From NCBI GenBank assembly GCA_030706605.1, contig JAUZOE010000018.1, forward strand, positions 1 through 64,000: DNA of 64,000 nucleotides, in the 5' to 3' direction. This DNA is from Bacteroidota bacterium. Lineage in GTDB: Bacteria; Bacteroidota; Bacteroidia; Chitinophagales; Chitinophagaceae. Positions 18,132-27,466 of the stretch are shown one piece after another; the first letter of the stretch is position 1, and each line of letters starts with the position of its first letter. A program made the translations under genes and the position numbers. The notes beneath the pieces were generated by a model. It was not told the origin of the DNA. It saw only the letters and a list, made by a program, of their open reading frames with translations, and ran no database searches.

Positions 18132-19385
18132 ATGAACACAATTTCAACAAATGAATTTTCTGCAAACGGAAAAACCTATCATCCTTCATCCAAACCAATT
18201 GTAGCGATCTGCATTGATGGCTCGGCAGATGAATACCTCGATACTACCATGGCGCATGACCGAATGCCTAATTTAAAAAAGATGGCCGTAAAAGGCTATC
18301 GCGGCATGGTTCGCGGTGCGTTGCCTTCTTTTACCAATGTAAATAATTCTTCTATAGTTACGGGCGTTGCACCTGCTGTGCATGGCATTAGCGGTAATTT
18401 CTTTTATGATGTGGCCAAAGATGAGGAAGTGATGATGAATTCTTCTGAATATTTAAGGGCGGAAACAATATTAGCGGCAGCGGCAAATGCGGGAAGGAAA
18501 GTGGCTTTTGTTACAGCAAAGGAAAAATTAAGAGATATCCTTTCGTATAAAATGAAAGGCATTGCCATCTCGGCGGAAAAAGCTAACCAGGCAAAAACAG
18601 AAACGCATGGCATTGATAATGTGGAAGAAATAGTGGGGCATAAAACACCGGCAATTTATAGCGCCGATGCCAGCTTATTTGTTCTACGGGCAGGCGTGGC
18701 TTTTATTGAAAAAGGATTGGCCGATTTTCTTTATCTGTCGCTGACCGATTATATGCAGCACACGTATTCGCCGGAGGCCGAAGAATCCCTCGCTTTTTAT
18801 GCTGCTATTGATGCAGAGATTGGAAAACTATTAGCGCTGGGTGCTGTAGTTGGCGCTACTGCCGATCACGGTATGAATGCAAAGGTAAAATCCGATGGCA
18901 CTCCCAATGTATTGTTTATCGAAGACATGCTGGAAGAAAAATTTGGTGATAGTTTCAGGGTTATTTGTCCTATTACGGATCCTTATGTTAAACATCACGG
19001 AGCTTTAGGTTCTTATGTAGTGGTCCATGTAAATGATAAAACAAAGATCAACGAAATAAAAAACTGGCTGGCGCTACAGCCAGGCATTACCGAAGTATAT
19101 GATAAAGCCACTGCTGTTCGTGTATTGGAGCAGCCGGAAGACCGCACCGGCGATTTAGTAATTCTATCCGGAAGGGATGTAGTACTAGGTCGCCGCCCGC
19201 GGTATCACGATCTGTCTGCATTGGATGGAACCCTTCGTTCGCATGGAGGGCGTTATGAAGAAATGGTGCCGATGGTTATATCTCATCCTTTAAATGCAGT
19301 TTATAAAATGAAAGCTGCCGCCGACCCAAGGAATTTTGACATATTTGATTTTACGATAAATGGGACGAGGGGAAATAACGAATAA
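18132..19385 (+). CDS. phnA: Phosphonoacetate hydrolase
   Basis: A 417-residue alkaline-phosphatase-superfamily enzyme that splits phosphonoacetate into acetate and phosphate. Family features are AICIDGSADEYL (metal Asp29), ALPSFTNVNNSSIVTG (Thr68, the nucleophile position of characterised PhnA), APAVHGISGNFFYD, TADHGMN (Asp-His metal pair) and a C-terminal LRSHGGRYEEMVP (metal His). Length fits PhnA. It is cytoplasmic, with no signal peptide. It is the last step of the PhnW-PhnY-PhnA route, and all three genes are in this cluster. This is not the unrelated alkylphosphonate-operon protein once also named PhnA. Confidence 0.92.
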   Translation: MNTISTNEFSANGKTYHPSSKPIVAICIDGSADEYLDTTMAHDRMPNLKKMAVKGYRGMVRGALPSFTNVNNSSIVTGVAPAVHGISGNFFYDVAKDEEVMMNSSEYLRAETILAAAANAGRKVAFVTAKEKLRDILSYKMKGIAISAEKANQAKTETHGIDNVEEIVGHKTPAIYSADASLFVLRAGVAFIEKGLADFLYLSLTDYMQHTYSPEAEESLAFYAAIDAEIGKLLALGAVVGATADHGMNAKVKSDGTPNVLFIEDMLEEKFGDSFRVICPITDPYVKHHGALGSYVVVHVNDKTKINEIKNWLALQPGITEVYDKATAVRVLEQPEDRTGDLVILSGRDVVLGRRPRYHDLSALDGTLRSHGGRYEEMVPMVISHPLNAVYKMKAAADPRNFDIFDFTINGTRGNNE

Positions 19386-19520
19386 AAAATGATCAATAAA
19401 AAATGAAGAAGTTTGGAAAGACAGGATGCTATTATCTGTAAGATTGTATAATCTGAAAATATAGCGATCAGTAAACAAAAAAATATAAAATATTCTTAAA
19501 ATATTAAATGAATTAATCCT

Positions 19521-20987
19521 ATGGAAAATTCTGAAATCTTAACAGTGGAGGCACAAGGAAACGGCGTTGCTGTTATGAATCTTTCTAGTTATGTAGCAGG
19601 GGGAAAAATTAAATCCGATAAACTATTGGAAGTTCGCAGCCCTTACGATAATCGTTTAGTCGGCACCGTTACACAGGCTAATTCTTCACATGTTCAGCAA
19701 GCCATTGAAGCTGCATTGAAAAGTAAAACTCCCTTAACAAGATATGAACGCTACTCTATCCTGGAAAAAGCAAGAAATCTCTTTTTGAACCGTAAAGAAG
19801 AATTTGCCCAAATCATCAGCGCCGAATCGGGGTTGGCAATCAGGGAAGCCAGGTACGAGACTGGTCGGGCGCAGGATGTATTTCTTTTTGCAGCTATCGA
19901 AACTTTACATGATGATGGCGAGGTATTTTCATGCGATATTACCCCTCACGGTAAAGCAAGAAAAATATTTACGCTGCGCGAACCACTACCCCTTGCAGTT
20001 TGCATTACTCCATTCAATCACCCGCTTAACCAGGTAATTCATAAGATATTACCTGCCATTGCAGTGGGTACTCCGGTAATTTTAAAACCTTCGGAAAAAA
20101 CACCGCTTACAGCCATTAAACTGGTAGAATTATTATACGAAGCTGGCTTGCCGCATTATATGCTTAGTGTTTTGCTGGGACCTACCAACGAAATTGCAGA
20201 GCCACTGGTAAAAGATCCGCGCGTGTCCATAGTTTCTTTTACAGGAAGCGTTGCTGTAGGAAAACTTATTGCTACCGCCGCCGGATACAAAAAAGTAATA
20301 TTGGAATTGGGTGGCAACGACCCTTTGATAATAATGGAAGATGCTGATATGGATAAAGCCGTATTCCTTGCTGCAGAAGGCGCTTTTCGCAATAGCGGGC
20401 AGCGTTGTACTGCTGTAAAAAGAATTTTAGTCCACGAAAAAATAAAGGATGAATTCATTAAAAAATTTGTAGAGAAGGCCAAAGAATATATATGCGGTGA
20501 CCCATCAGATCCGAAAACTATGGTGGGAACTGTAATAGATGAACCCGCTGCCGAATACCTGGAAAATGTGGTAAAAAAATCTGTGGAAAAGGGAGCAAAA
20601 GTAATTCTTGGCGGTAAACGTAAAGGAGCTTTAATGGAATCGACAGTGATAATAGACGTTCCCCGCGATGCAGATATGGTTGTTCATGAATCCTTTGGCC
20701 CGTTGGCTCCCATTATGAGTTTCAAAGATATAGATGATGCAATTAAGTTAAGTAATTCCACAGCTTACGGCCTGTCATCAGGCATAGTTACCAATAATAT
20801 GGAATATGCTTTAAAGTTTGTAAAAGAATTAAATGTGGGAACCGTAAATATTAATGAAGTCCCTGGTTATCGTATTGAGAGATCTCCTTTCGGCGGTATT
20901 AAAGATTCCGGTTTGGGCATAAAAGAAGGTGTGATAGAAGCAATGAAATGTTTTTCGTATGTGAAGACTTTTTCGCTCCCATGGTAG
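19521..20987 (+). CDS. phnY: Phosphonoacetaldehyde dehydrogenase
   Basis: A 488-residue NAD(P)-dependent aldehyde dehydrogenase. ALDH hallmarks are FNHPLNQVIHKILPAI, LKPSEKTPLTA, FTGSVAVGK, LELGGNDPLI (catalytic Glu), NSGQRCTAVKR (catalytic Cys) and a C-terminal RSPFGGIKDSGLG. The family alone does not fix the substrate. Its place between phnA and phnW makes oxidation of phosphonoacetaldehyde to phosphonoacetate the clear choice. The gap of 135 bases after phnA holds no terminator that I can see. Confidence 0.88.
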   Translation: MENSEILTVEAQGNGVAVMNLSSYVAGGKIKSDKLLEVRSPYDNRLVGTVTQANSSHVQQAIEAALKSKTPLTRYERYSILEKARNLFLNRKEEFAQIISAESGLAIREARYETGRAQDVFLFAAIETLHDDGEVFSCDITPHGKARKIFTLREPLPLAVCITPFNHPLNQVIHKILPAIAVGTPVILKPSEKTPLTAIKLVELLYEAGLPHYMLSVLLGPTNEIAEPLVKDPRVSIVSFTGSVAVGKLIATAAGYKKVILELGGNDPLIIMEDADMDKAVFLAAEGAFRNSGQRCTAVKRILVHEKIKDEFIKKFVEKAKEYICGDPSDPKTMVGTVIDEPAAEYLENVVKKSVEKGAKVILGGKRKGALMESTVIIDVPRDADMVVHESFGPLAPIMSFKDIDDAIKLSNSTAYGLSSGIVTNNMEYALKFVKELNVGTVNINEVPGYRIERSPFGGIKDSGLGIKEGVIEAMKCFSYVKTFSLPW

Positions 20988-21074
20988 AAGAAATAATGGG
21001 CAATCTGTAATCGGGTAATGAGGAATCCTATTTTAATTTTTGAACTTAATAATTCGCCATTCAAGCTATTCACA

Positions 21075-22157
21075 ATGAAAATTAAATTCCTTTTATTTTT
21101 CTCTCTCATTTGGGGCAGTAGCTATGCACAGCAACACAAAACAAAAAAAGAAATCATTGTTTTAATGGATGGCTATCGGTGGCAGGAACTTTTCCGTGGC
21201 GCCGATTCAGCTTTGTTATTTAGCAAAAAATATAATTCACAGGATTCAACGTGGCGGGTACAAAAGTATTGGGCAGCAGATGAAAAAACCCGCAGAGAAA
21301 AACTAATGCCTTTTGTATGGAATCATATTGTAAAAGAGGGACAGATTTATGGTAATCGTGATTTGGGAAATTTCGTAAACGTAAAAAACAAATATTGGTT
21401 TTCTGAACCTGGCCGCAGCGAAACATTTTGTGGTTATTATGATCCGATGATTAACTCAAACGATAAGATTAATAATCCCAACGGAAATGTTTTGGAATTT
21501 ATTAATATGCAAAAAGGATATAAAGGTAAAGTAGTAACATTCTCTTCGTGGGATGCAGTAGCATGGATACTGAATAGGGAAAGAAATGGGATGTTGATTA
21601 ATATTTATGGAGAGGATGTGAAAGGGCCAAACCTTACTCCGTTGCAAAAAGAGGCGAATGCCATGCAACATTATGAGGCGGATATTTTTGGGCAGGGAGA
21701 GCGGCCCGATGCCAATACTTTTTCTTTGGCAAATGCTTATATAAAGGCCAGCGATCCAAATGTGGTCTATATTGATTTTGGAGACACCGATGAATTTGGC
21801 CATGAAGGCAGGTATGATATGTACTTAGACAATGCGCATAAAATAGATGCCATGATAAGAGATCTCTGGAATTACCTGCAGCAGAATCCTTTCTATAAAA
21901 ATCAAACAACTTTAATGATATTTCCGGATCATGGCCGGGGTAATGGTGATGAATGGACGAGTCATGGTTCCAAAATAGCACATTCTAATGAAACGTATTT
22001 GATGGTATTAGGTCCGGATACGCCTGCCTTGGGAGAGGTGAAAACACAAGAACAAATTTACCAGGATCAAATTGCACAAACCATTGCAAACCTTTTGGGT
22101 TTTCATTTTACTGCAAATCATCCTGTGGCTGCATCAGTTAAAAATACGATGAAATAG
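21075..22157 (+). CDS. Secreted alkaline-phosphatase-superfamily protein
   Basis: A 360-residue protein of the alkaline phosphatase/sulfatase superfamily, with a signal peptide (MKIKFLLFFSLIWGSSYAQ). The ATG at 21075 is chosen over 21018 because it puts the signal at the N-terminus. Putative metal ligands are VLMDGYRWQE (Asp), FGDTDEFGHEGR (Asp, His) and FPDHGRGNGDEW (Asp, His), plus a late SHGSKIAHSNE. The nucleophile may lie in RSETFCGYYDP. Being exported and within the phn cluster, it may release phosphonate headgroups from a larger ester in the periplasm (inference). It follows phnY by 87 bases. Confidence 0.8.
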   Translation: MKIKFLLFFSLIWGSSYAQQHKTKKEIIVLMDGYRWQELFRGADSALLFSKKYNSQDSTWRVQKYWAADEKTRREKLMPFVWNHIVKEGQIYGNRDLGNFVNVKNKYWFSEPGRSETFCGYYDPMINSNDKINNPNGNVLEFINMQKGYKGKVVTFSSWDAVAWILNRERNGMLINIYGEDVKGPNLTPLQKEANAMQHYEADIFGQGERPDANTFSLANAYIKASDPNVVYIDFGDTDEFGHEGRYDMYLDNAHKIDAMIRDLWNYLQQNPFYKNQTTLMIFPDHGRGNGDEWTSHGSKIAHSNETYLMVLGPDTPALGEVKTQEQIYQDQIAQTIANLLGFHFTANHPVAASVKNTMK

Positions 22158-22291
22158 GGTTTAAGGTGTTGGATTAACCTGTCTGTAAATAACTCTGCCT
22201 AAAAGCCATGCAAGCTTTTAACGCAGATTCTTATTTTCTTATTTCAATTTATTGCCGGGGATAGGCTTTATTTTAAAATAAAAATGTCGCA

Positions 22292-23527
22292 ATGGAAATT
22301 AAAAAATTGGGAAAAGCAGATGTGGTAGTAATTGGTGGAGGCATCTTTGGTTGCGCCATTGCTTATTATTATACAAAAAATAATCCCGGTAAGAAAATAA
22401 TCGTGCTGGAAAGAAATGAATTGTGTAATTCAGCGACCAGTCGGGCAGCGGCATTGATGACGATTGTGCGTTCCAAACGATCGTATATTCCTTTATCGCT
22501 TGAAACTTATAAGGCGGTGGCTGATATGGAGAAGCAGTTAGGTGAATCATTGGATATGAGAACAGTAGGCATGCTTCATGTAGCAGCAAGTGATGCCAGG
22601 ATGAAAGACCTTGAAGAATTAATGGAGATTGCGAAAGAATTTAAACAACCGGCTCATTATATTTCTAATGAGAAAGCTCATAGAATGTGCCCATGGTTAA
22701 AAACAGATGAAGCAATAAAGATTGGATTCATTCCCAATGAAGCATATTGTGATCCTTATCTTTTAGGAACTTTTTATGCACGCTGTGCCAAAATGCAGGG
22801 TGCCGATATAAGGCAGGGAGTAGAAGTGAAAGAGCTGATCATGGAGGAGAATAACGCAATAGGGGTAAATACAGTAAGCGGAAATATCTATGCAGATAAA
22901 GTAATAATTGCTTCAGGGGCATGGGCGCCCATCTTAGCAGCACAGGCGGGTATTGGTCTGCCTATGGCCCCAGTACGAAGCCAGTATTGGATTACCGAAA
23001 AGTCGGGTATTTTTCCCGTCGATTCTCCAATGGTTTTGCTTCCGGATGCCCAGGCATATGCAAGGCCAGAAGGAGGGAGCCTTTTATTCGGAATTCGCGA
23101 ATCAAATTCTTTCAGCGTATCGCCAAAAGATATCCCTTCAGATATAAGCCATTTTTCTTTTAGCCCCGACCGTGGTGCGGCCGATCTGAGCGAAGTAATT
23201 GATCAATTAGCCCGCTTTTTTCCTAAGGTTTATGATATTGGGTTGAAATATTATATAGCAGGATTTTCGGGTTATACTCCCGACGGCAACTTGTCTATGG
23301 GTATAGTGCCGGGAATAACTAATTTGTTATTCGCCACAGGATGTGTCGGCGCAGGAATATCTGTGTCAGGCGGTGTGGGGCGTGCGTTTGCAGAGATGGC
23401 TGAAGGCAGGCATAATCCTTTTGATTTTTCTGATTTCGATATTCAACGTTATGGGAAAATTGATCCCTTTGGCAATGAATGGCTACAAAAATGCGCATAT
23501 GCAAGATCAAAGAAAGTGAGTGGGTAG
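22292..23527 (+). CDS. FAD-dependent oxidoreductase (DAO family), probable aminophosphonate oxidase
   Basis: A 411-residue flavoprotein of the D-amino acid oxidase/glycine oxidase fold. The Rossmann motif VVVIGGGIFGCAIAYYYTK is at residues about 10-28, followed by an Arg/Ser-rich FAD loop (SATSRAAALMTIVRS) and a C-terminal ATGCVGAGISVSGGVGRAFA. It is cytoplasmic. DAO-type oxidoreductases recur in 2-aminoethylphosphonate clusters, where members act on N-methylated or free aminoethylphosphonate to give phosphonoacetaldehyde. That is the best guess here, feeding PhnY in parallel with PhnW. A sarcosine- or glycine-like substrate cannot be excluded. Confidence 0.8.
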   Translation: MEIKKLGKADVVVIGGGIFGCAIAYYYTKNNPGKKIIVLERNELCNSATSRAAALMTIVRSKRSYIPLSLETYKAVADMEKQLGESLDMRTVGMLHVAASDARMKDLEELMEIAKEFKQPAHYISNEKAHRMCPWLKTDEAIKIGFIPNEAYCDPYLLGTFYARCAKMQGADIRQGVEVKELIMEENNAIGVNTVSGNIYADKVIIASGAWAPILAAQAGIGLPMAPVRSQYWITEKSGIFPVDSPMVLLPDAQAYARPEGGSLLFGIRESNSFSVSPKDIPSDISHFSFSPDRGAADLSEVIDQLARFFPKVYDIGLKYYIAGFSGYTPDGNLSMGIVPGITNLLFATGCVGAGISVSGGVGRAFAEMAEGRHNPFDFSDFDIQRYGKIDPFGNEWLQKCAYARSKKVSG

Positions 23528-23581
23528 ATAGGCAATGGCGATTAAACAATAAGCCACTAAAAAAATTAAACCATCAAATAA

Positions 23582-24898
23582 ATGAGCTTTCTAACTAATC
23601 AACTCAAAACATCGAAGACTTTTTTTATCGCATGGTGCATGATTGCAGCGTTTGGAACCTATTTCTCTATGTATGCTTTTCGCAAGCCATTCAATAACGG
23701 AACATACAGCGGCTATTACCTTTGGGGGCTTGATTATAAAGTAATATTAATCATTTTCAAAGTTTTGGGGTATATGCTTTCAAAGTTCATAGGTATCAAG
23801 ATTATTTCAGAACTAAAACCATCACAAAGAATAAAATTAGTTATCAGCCTTATTGTTTTTTCATTAATATCTTTATTCCTTTTTGGCCTCGTACCTTATC
23901 CATATAATTTTATTTGTATGTTCTTTAGCTCGTTACCACTCGGTATGGTATGGGGCATTGTATTTAGTTTTTTAGAGGGCCGGCGATTAACCGAAATGCT
24001 CTCCTTTGGCTTGTGCTTCAGCCTTATCGTTGCTTCCGGTATTTTAAAAACTATTTATTTCGAGGTTCAGTCAGTTTTTCCAATGTCTGAATTCTGGATG
24101 CCTTTTGTTATCGGGTTGATTTTTTTGCCTGTTTTCTGTTTTTTTGTGTGGATGCTTTCAGTAATTCCGGCGCCTACAGAAGAAGATAAACTTGTTCGCA
24201 CAGAGCGTGTACCAATGACCCGTAAAGATAAAATGAAGGTGATTCGTGAATATGGTTTTGGGCTTGTATGTATTGTACTTACATATGCCATGCTAACGAT
24301 GCTACGCGATTTCAGGGATAATTTCTCTGTTGAAATTTGGACAGAAATTGATAAAGGATTTAGCGATTCTGTATTCTCTCAAACGGAACTTATTATTGGA
24401 GTAGTTGTATTGGCCATTATCAGTAGTATTTCATTGATACGAAATAACGTTAAAGGGTTCAGGGTTACTTTTCTCACCATGATCATCGGCGCTCTAATTA
24501 CGGGCCTTAGTACCTTATTATTCCATCTTCATATTTTGACACCATTTTATTGGATGCTCTTTATCGGCATGGGGATGTTTCTTGCTTATACTCCAGTACA
24601 AGTTGTGTTGTTTGAACGAATGTTTGGAGTGTTTAAAACAAAAGGCAATGCAGGATTTTTTATGTACATGTGCGATTCTATTGGTTATCTTGGCAGCGTA
24701 GGCTTGCTTTTGTATAAAGAATTTTATATGAAAAATATCAGTTGGGCAAATGTGATGATAAAATTCAGCTATCTTCTTACAGGTATATCTGTTTTACTAC
24801 TTATTATGAGTTTATTGTTTTTTAATCGTAAACTTCGAATAAAAAACACCGCTACAAAAAATTTAGAAAAATTTCAACTATTAAATCAATTAACATGA
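23582..24898 (+). CDS. DUF5690-family MFS-like transporter
   Basis: A 438-residue integral membrane protein with about 12 hydrophobic segments, of the DUF5690 branch of the major facilitator superfamily. Recognisable are GTYFSMYAFRKPFNNGTY near the N-terminus and LPLGMVWGIVFSFLEGRR at about 120. The stop overlaps the phnW start in an ATGA junction, so the two are translated together. This placement suggests it carries 2-aminoethylphosphonate or a related headgroup across the inner membrane, in place of the ABC importers used by Proteobacteria (inference). Confidence 0.85.
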   Translation: MSFLTNQLKTSKTFFIAWCMIAAFGTYFSMYAFRKPFNNGTYSGYYLWGLDYKVILIIFKVLGYMLSKFIGIKIISELKPSQRIKLVISLIVFSLISLFLFGLVPYPYNFICMFFSSLPLGMVWGIVFSFLEGRRLTEMLSFGLCFSLIVASGILKTIYFEVQSVFPMSEFWMPFVIGLIFLPVFCFFVWMLSVIPAPTEEDKLVRTERVPMTRKDKMKVIREYGFGLVCIVLTYAMLTMLRDFRDNFSVEIWTEIDKGFSDSVFSQTELIIGVVVLAIISSISLIRNNVKGFRVTFLTMIIGALITGLSTLLFHLHILTPFYWMLFIGMGMFLAYTPVQVVLFERMFGVFKTKGNAGFFMYMCDSIGYLGSVGLLLYKEFYMKNISWANVMIKFSYLLTGISVLLLIMSLLFFNRKLRIKNTATKNLEKFQLLNQLT

Positions 24899-25983
24899 TT
24901 CAAAAAAAATTATTATTTACACCCGGCCCACTCACTACTTCAGTTACAGTAAAACAAACCATGATGCAGGATGTTGGTTCCAGGGATTATGAATTTATCC
25001 GGACGGTTAAAGAAATACAAAATGAATTATTAAAGCTTGCACATGTTTCCAGGGAAGATGGTTATGAAACCGTGCTGATGCAAGGTTCAGGCACATTTGG
25101 GATAGAAAGTGTCATCAGCAGTGTAATCGGAGATAATGATGTTTTGCTTATTTTGTCAAATGGTGCTTATGGCGAAAGAATAGCCAAAATGGCCATCATT
25201 CACAAACTCAATCATCATGTGGTTCGTTTTGAGGAAGATGAAATTGTAACAGCGGAGGCCACAGAAAATTTTTTAAAGGATCATCCGGAAGTAACGCATA
25301 TTGTCTGTATTCACAGTGAAACAACGACCGGGCTTTTCAATCCCATTACAGAGATCGGCGCTGTTTGCAAAAAGCATAATAAAGTTTTTATTGTAGATGC
25401 CATGAGCAGTTTTGGCGGTGTGGAGATGGATATGAAAAAAATGGGCATTGATTTTTTAGTTTCATCTTCTAACAAATGTATTGAAGGCGTTCCAGGGTTT
25501 GCATTTGTTATATGCAAAAAAACGGAATTGGAAAAAGCCAAGGGACAGGCAAGAAGTTTAAGCCTTGGGTTGTATGATCAATGGGCAGGTTTGGTAGCCA
25601 ATGGCCAATTCCGGTTTACGCCGCCAACATTGAGCATTATGGCTTTCCGCCAGGCGTTAAAAGAATTAGAAGAAGAAGGCGGTGTGCCGGCAAGAGAAAA
25701 ACGATATAAAGAAAATAAATCTGTTTTAGATAAAGGCATGTCAGAACTGGGATTTAAACAATACCTACGGCCTGAAATTCAGGGGCATATTATCACTTCT
25801 TTTCTTTATCCTGATGATCCTGATTTCAATTTTGAGCAATTTTATGATAAATTAAATAACCGGGGATTTGTAATTTATCCTGGGAAGCTTGGAAAAACAG
25901 ATGCATTTCGCATTGGCAATATCGGGCAGATATTTCCTGAAGATGTAAAAGCATTGATAGCTGTAATAAAAGATGTGATGTAA
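24895..25983 (+). CDS. phnW: 2-aminoethylphosphonate--pyruvate transaminase
   Basis: A 362-residue PLP-dependent class V aminotransferase that converts 2-aminoethylphosphonate and pyruvate into phosphonoacetaldehyde and alanine. Visible are LLFTPGPLTTS at the start, MQDVGSRDYEF, VLMQGSGTFGIES, IVDAMSSFGG (Asp168 to the PLP ring) and SSSNKCIEGVPGFAFV (PLP Lys194, the numbering of the characterised enzyme). Length agrees with PhnW. It is the last gene of the cluster and is coupled by a 4-base overlap to the transporter gene. There is no phnX, so the product must go through PhnY and PhnA. Confidence 0.94.
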   Translation: MIQKKLLFTPGPLTTSVTVKQTMMQDVGSRDYEFIRTVKEIQNELLKLAHVSREDGYETVLMQGSGTFGIESVISSVIGDNDVLLILSNGAYGERIAKMAIIHKLNHHVVRFEEDEIVTAEATENFLKDHPEVTHIVCIHSETTTGLFNPITEIGAVCKKHNKVFIVDAMSSFGGVEMDMKKMGIDFLVSSSNKCIEGVPGFAFVICKKTELEKAKGQARSLSLGLYDQWAGLVANGQFRFTPPTLSIMAFRQALKELEEEGGVPAREKRYKENKSVLDKGMSELGFKQYLRPEIQGHIITSFLYPDDPDFNFEQFYDKLNNRGFVIYPGKLGKTDAFRIGNIGQIFPEDVKALIAVIKDVM

Positions 25984-26230
25984 TAAAAAAGTAAAATAAA
26001 AGACATTTTACCAGGCTGATTTTGTTTCTACTCGCCATGGTTCTATTCCACACGAACCAATTCCTTGTATAACGGAAGATGAGATTCAAAAAACCAGCTA
26101 ATTAAACTTCATTTAAGGATTGATGACTTTTCTCCTTTTCCCAGATAGTTAAAAGGAGCCAAGGTAGTATCGTAAGATAATATTTATTCAGGAATAGCGA
26201 GTGCAGACACACTCCAGAAACGGGGAATGA

Positions 26231-27466
26231 CTATGTTTTCATGGATCCTTCTCTGAAGTTTCCAAACGATCTTAACCCTGTTTTCCAAACGCCAAAATTC
26301 AGAAACCTGCGGCTGGTCTCTCCCAATTTTGGATGTTCTTTCAAAAAACTACTTCTTACAACAGATGCAGTTTTTTGCCTGCTCTCAGGGCTCCATCCGG
26401 GGGGCATAAACAAATAAAGCAATTTATTTTTCAGCCCTTTGGCACTTTTCACATCTTTTATCAATAGGATGCATTCCCCAAAATAGAAATCAACAAAGTT
26501 GGTAACATCCATTTCTCGGGTAATCCCGTATTCAATTTTAACTTCCTTTCTTTCTGGTTGCAATGTTCCGAAAAGCCAGTCCCAAAAAGGAATCAAAACG
26601 CAAAAATTAGTATCTATATACAAAGGATTTTTGCCGTGGTGTACCCTGTGGTGCGATGGAGTAATCACCATGTGTTGCAACAGGCCAAACCTGCCGTTCT
26701 TAAAAGAACGTTCTCCCGTATGAATAAAGGTGCCCCAGGTTCCGTCTATCACCAGTATAACCAGTACCATGGCTGGTTTTACGCCCAGCATCATGAGTAT
26801 AGGAACCTGGATAAGGGCGGTATAATACCCTTCTGCAAAAAAGTGTACCCAGGCTACAGTAAGGTTCATTTCGGAGGGTGCATGATGGGGTGAATGCAGA
26901 CACCATAAAATCCGAATCCTGTGTGCTGTGTAATGCCAAACCCAATAAGATAATTCCCAGATAAAATAAGCGTAAATCCACCAATACCACTGATTCCCTA
27001 TAGAAAAGAGTGCATATTTTTCAAAGTAGGGCATCCAGAGTGCATATACAAATATCACAATTACTTTTGACAGGTATTCATTGAAAATTTTGGAAAGAAA
27101 ATTTGATTTGTAACGATGTACCACATGCTTCCAAACAAAAATAAACTTAGCTACACCTGAATAAGATGCTGTGTTATTGCTTGCTTTAGATTGCTTGTTA
27201 AGTTTTCTATATTCCCCGATAATAAGCCTGGTCAGTTCCAACAATATGAAAAAAGTAGTGGCCATTGATAGTAAGGCAAGGACACTTTTATAATATGCCT
27301 TCTTCATGAGAGGAGTAACCAATTTATCAACATAACCTTTACCCATAAGGCTTGTCCATACAGATGTTGAAAACCCTTCTACCAGCCCATAAAGAATAGT
27401 GGCAGCAACTAAAATGAAAACAGCATTTTCCAGGTATTTGTAATATTTACCTATGGGAATCTTCAT
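26231..27466 (-). CDS. Sterol desaturase/fatty acid hydroxylase family membrane protein
   Basis: A 411-residue integral membrane di-iron enzyme. The histidine motifs of the family are all present: WHYTAHR, LHSPHHAPSE and SHHRVHHGKNP, with ALIQVPILMMLG between them. About four to five membrane spans lie in the first 300 residues. The C-terminal 80 residues are soluble. Relatives hydroxylate or cleave lipids, such as alkylglycerol monooxygenase-like proteins; the substrate here is unknown. A deleted, diverged copy of this locus lies at 11468-11681. Monocistronic, convergent with phnW. Confidence 0.9.
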   Translation of the reverse strand: MKIPIGKYYKYLENAVFILVAATILYGLVEGFSTSVWTSLMGKGYVDKLVTPLMKKAYYKSVLALLSMATTFFILLELTRLIIGEYRKLNKQSKASNNTASYSGVAKFIFVWKHVVHRYKSNFLSKIFNEYLSKVIVIFVYALWMPYFEKYALFSIGNQWYWWIYAYFIWELSYWVWHYTAHRIRILWCLHSPHHAPSEMNLTVAWVHFFAEGYYTALIQVPILMMLGVKPAMVLVILVIDGTWGTFIHTGERSFKNGRFGLLQHMVITPSHHRVHHGKNPLYIDTNFCVLIPFWDWLFGTLQPERKEVKIEYGITREMDVTNFVDFYFGECILLIKDVKSAKGLKNKLLYLFMPPGWSPESRQKTASVVRSSFLKEHPKLGETSRRFLNFGVWKTGLRSFGNFREGSMKT

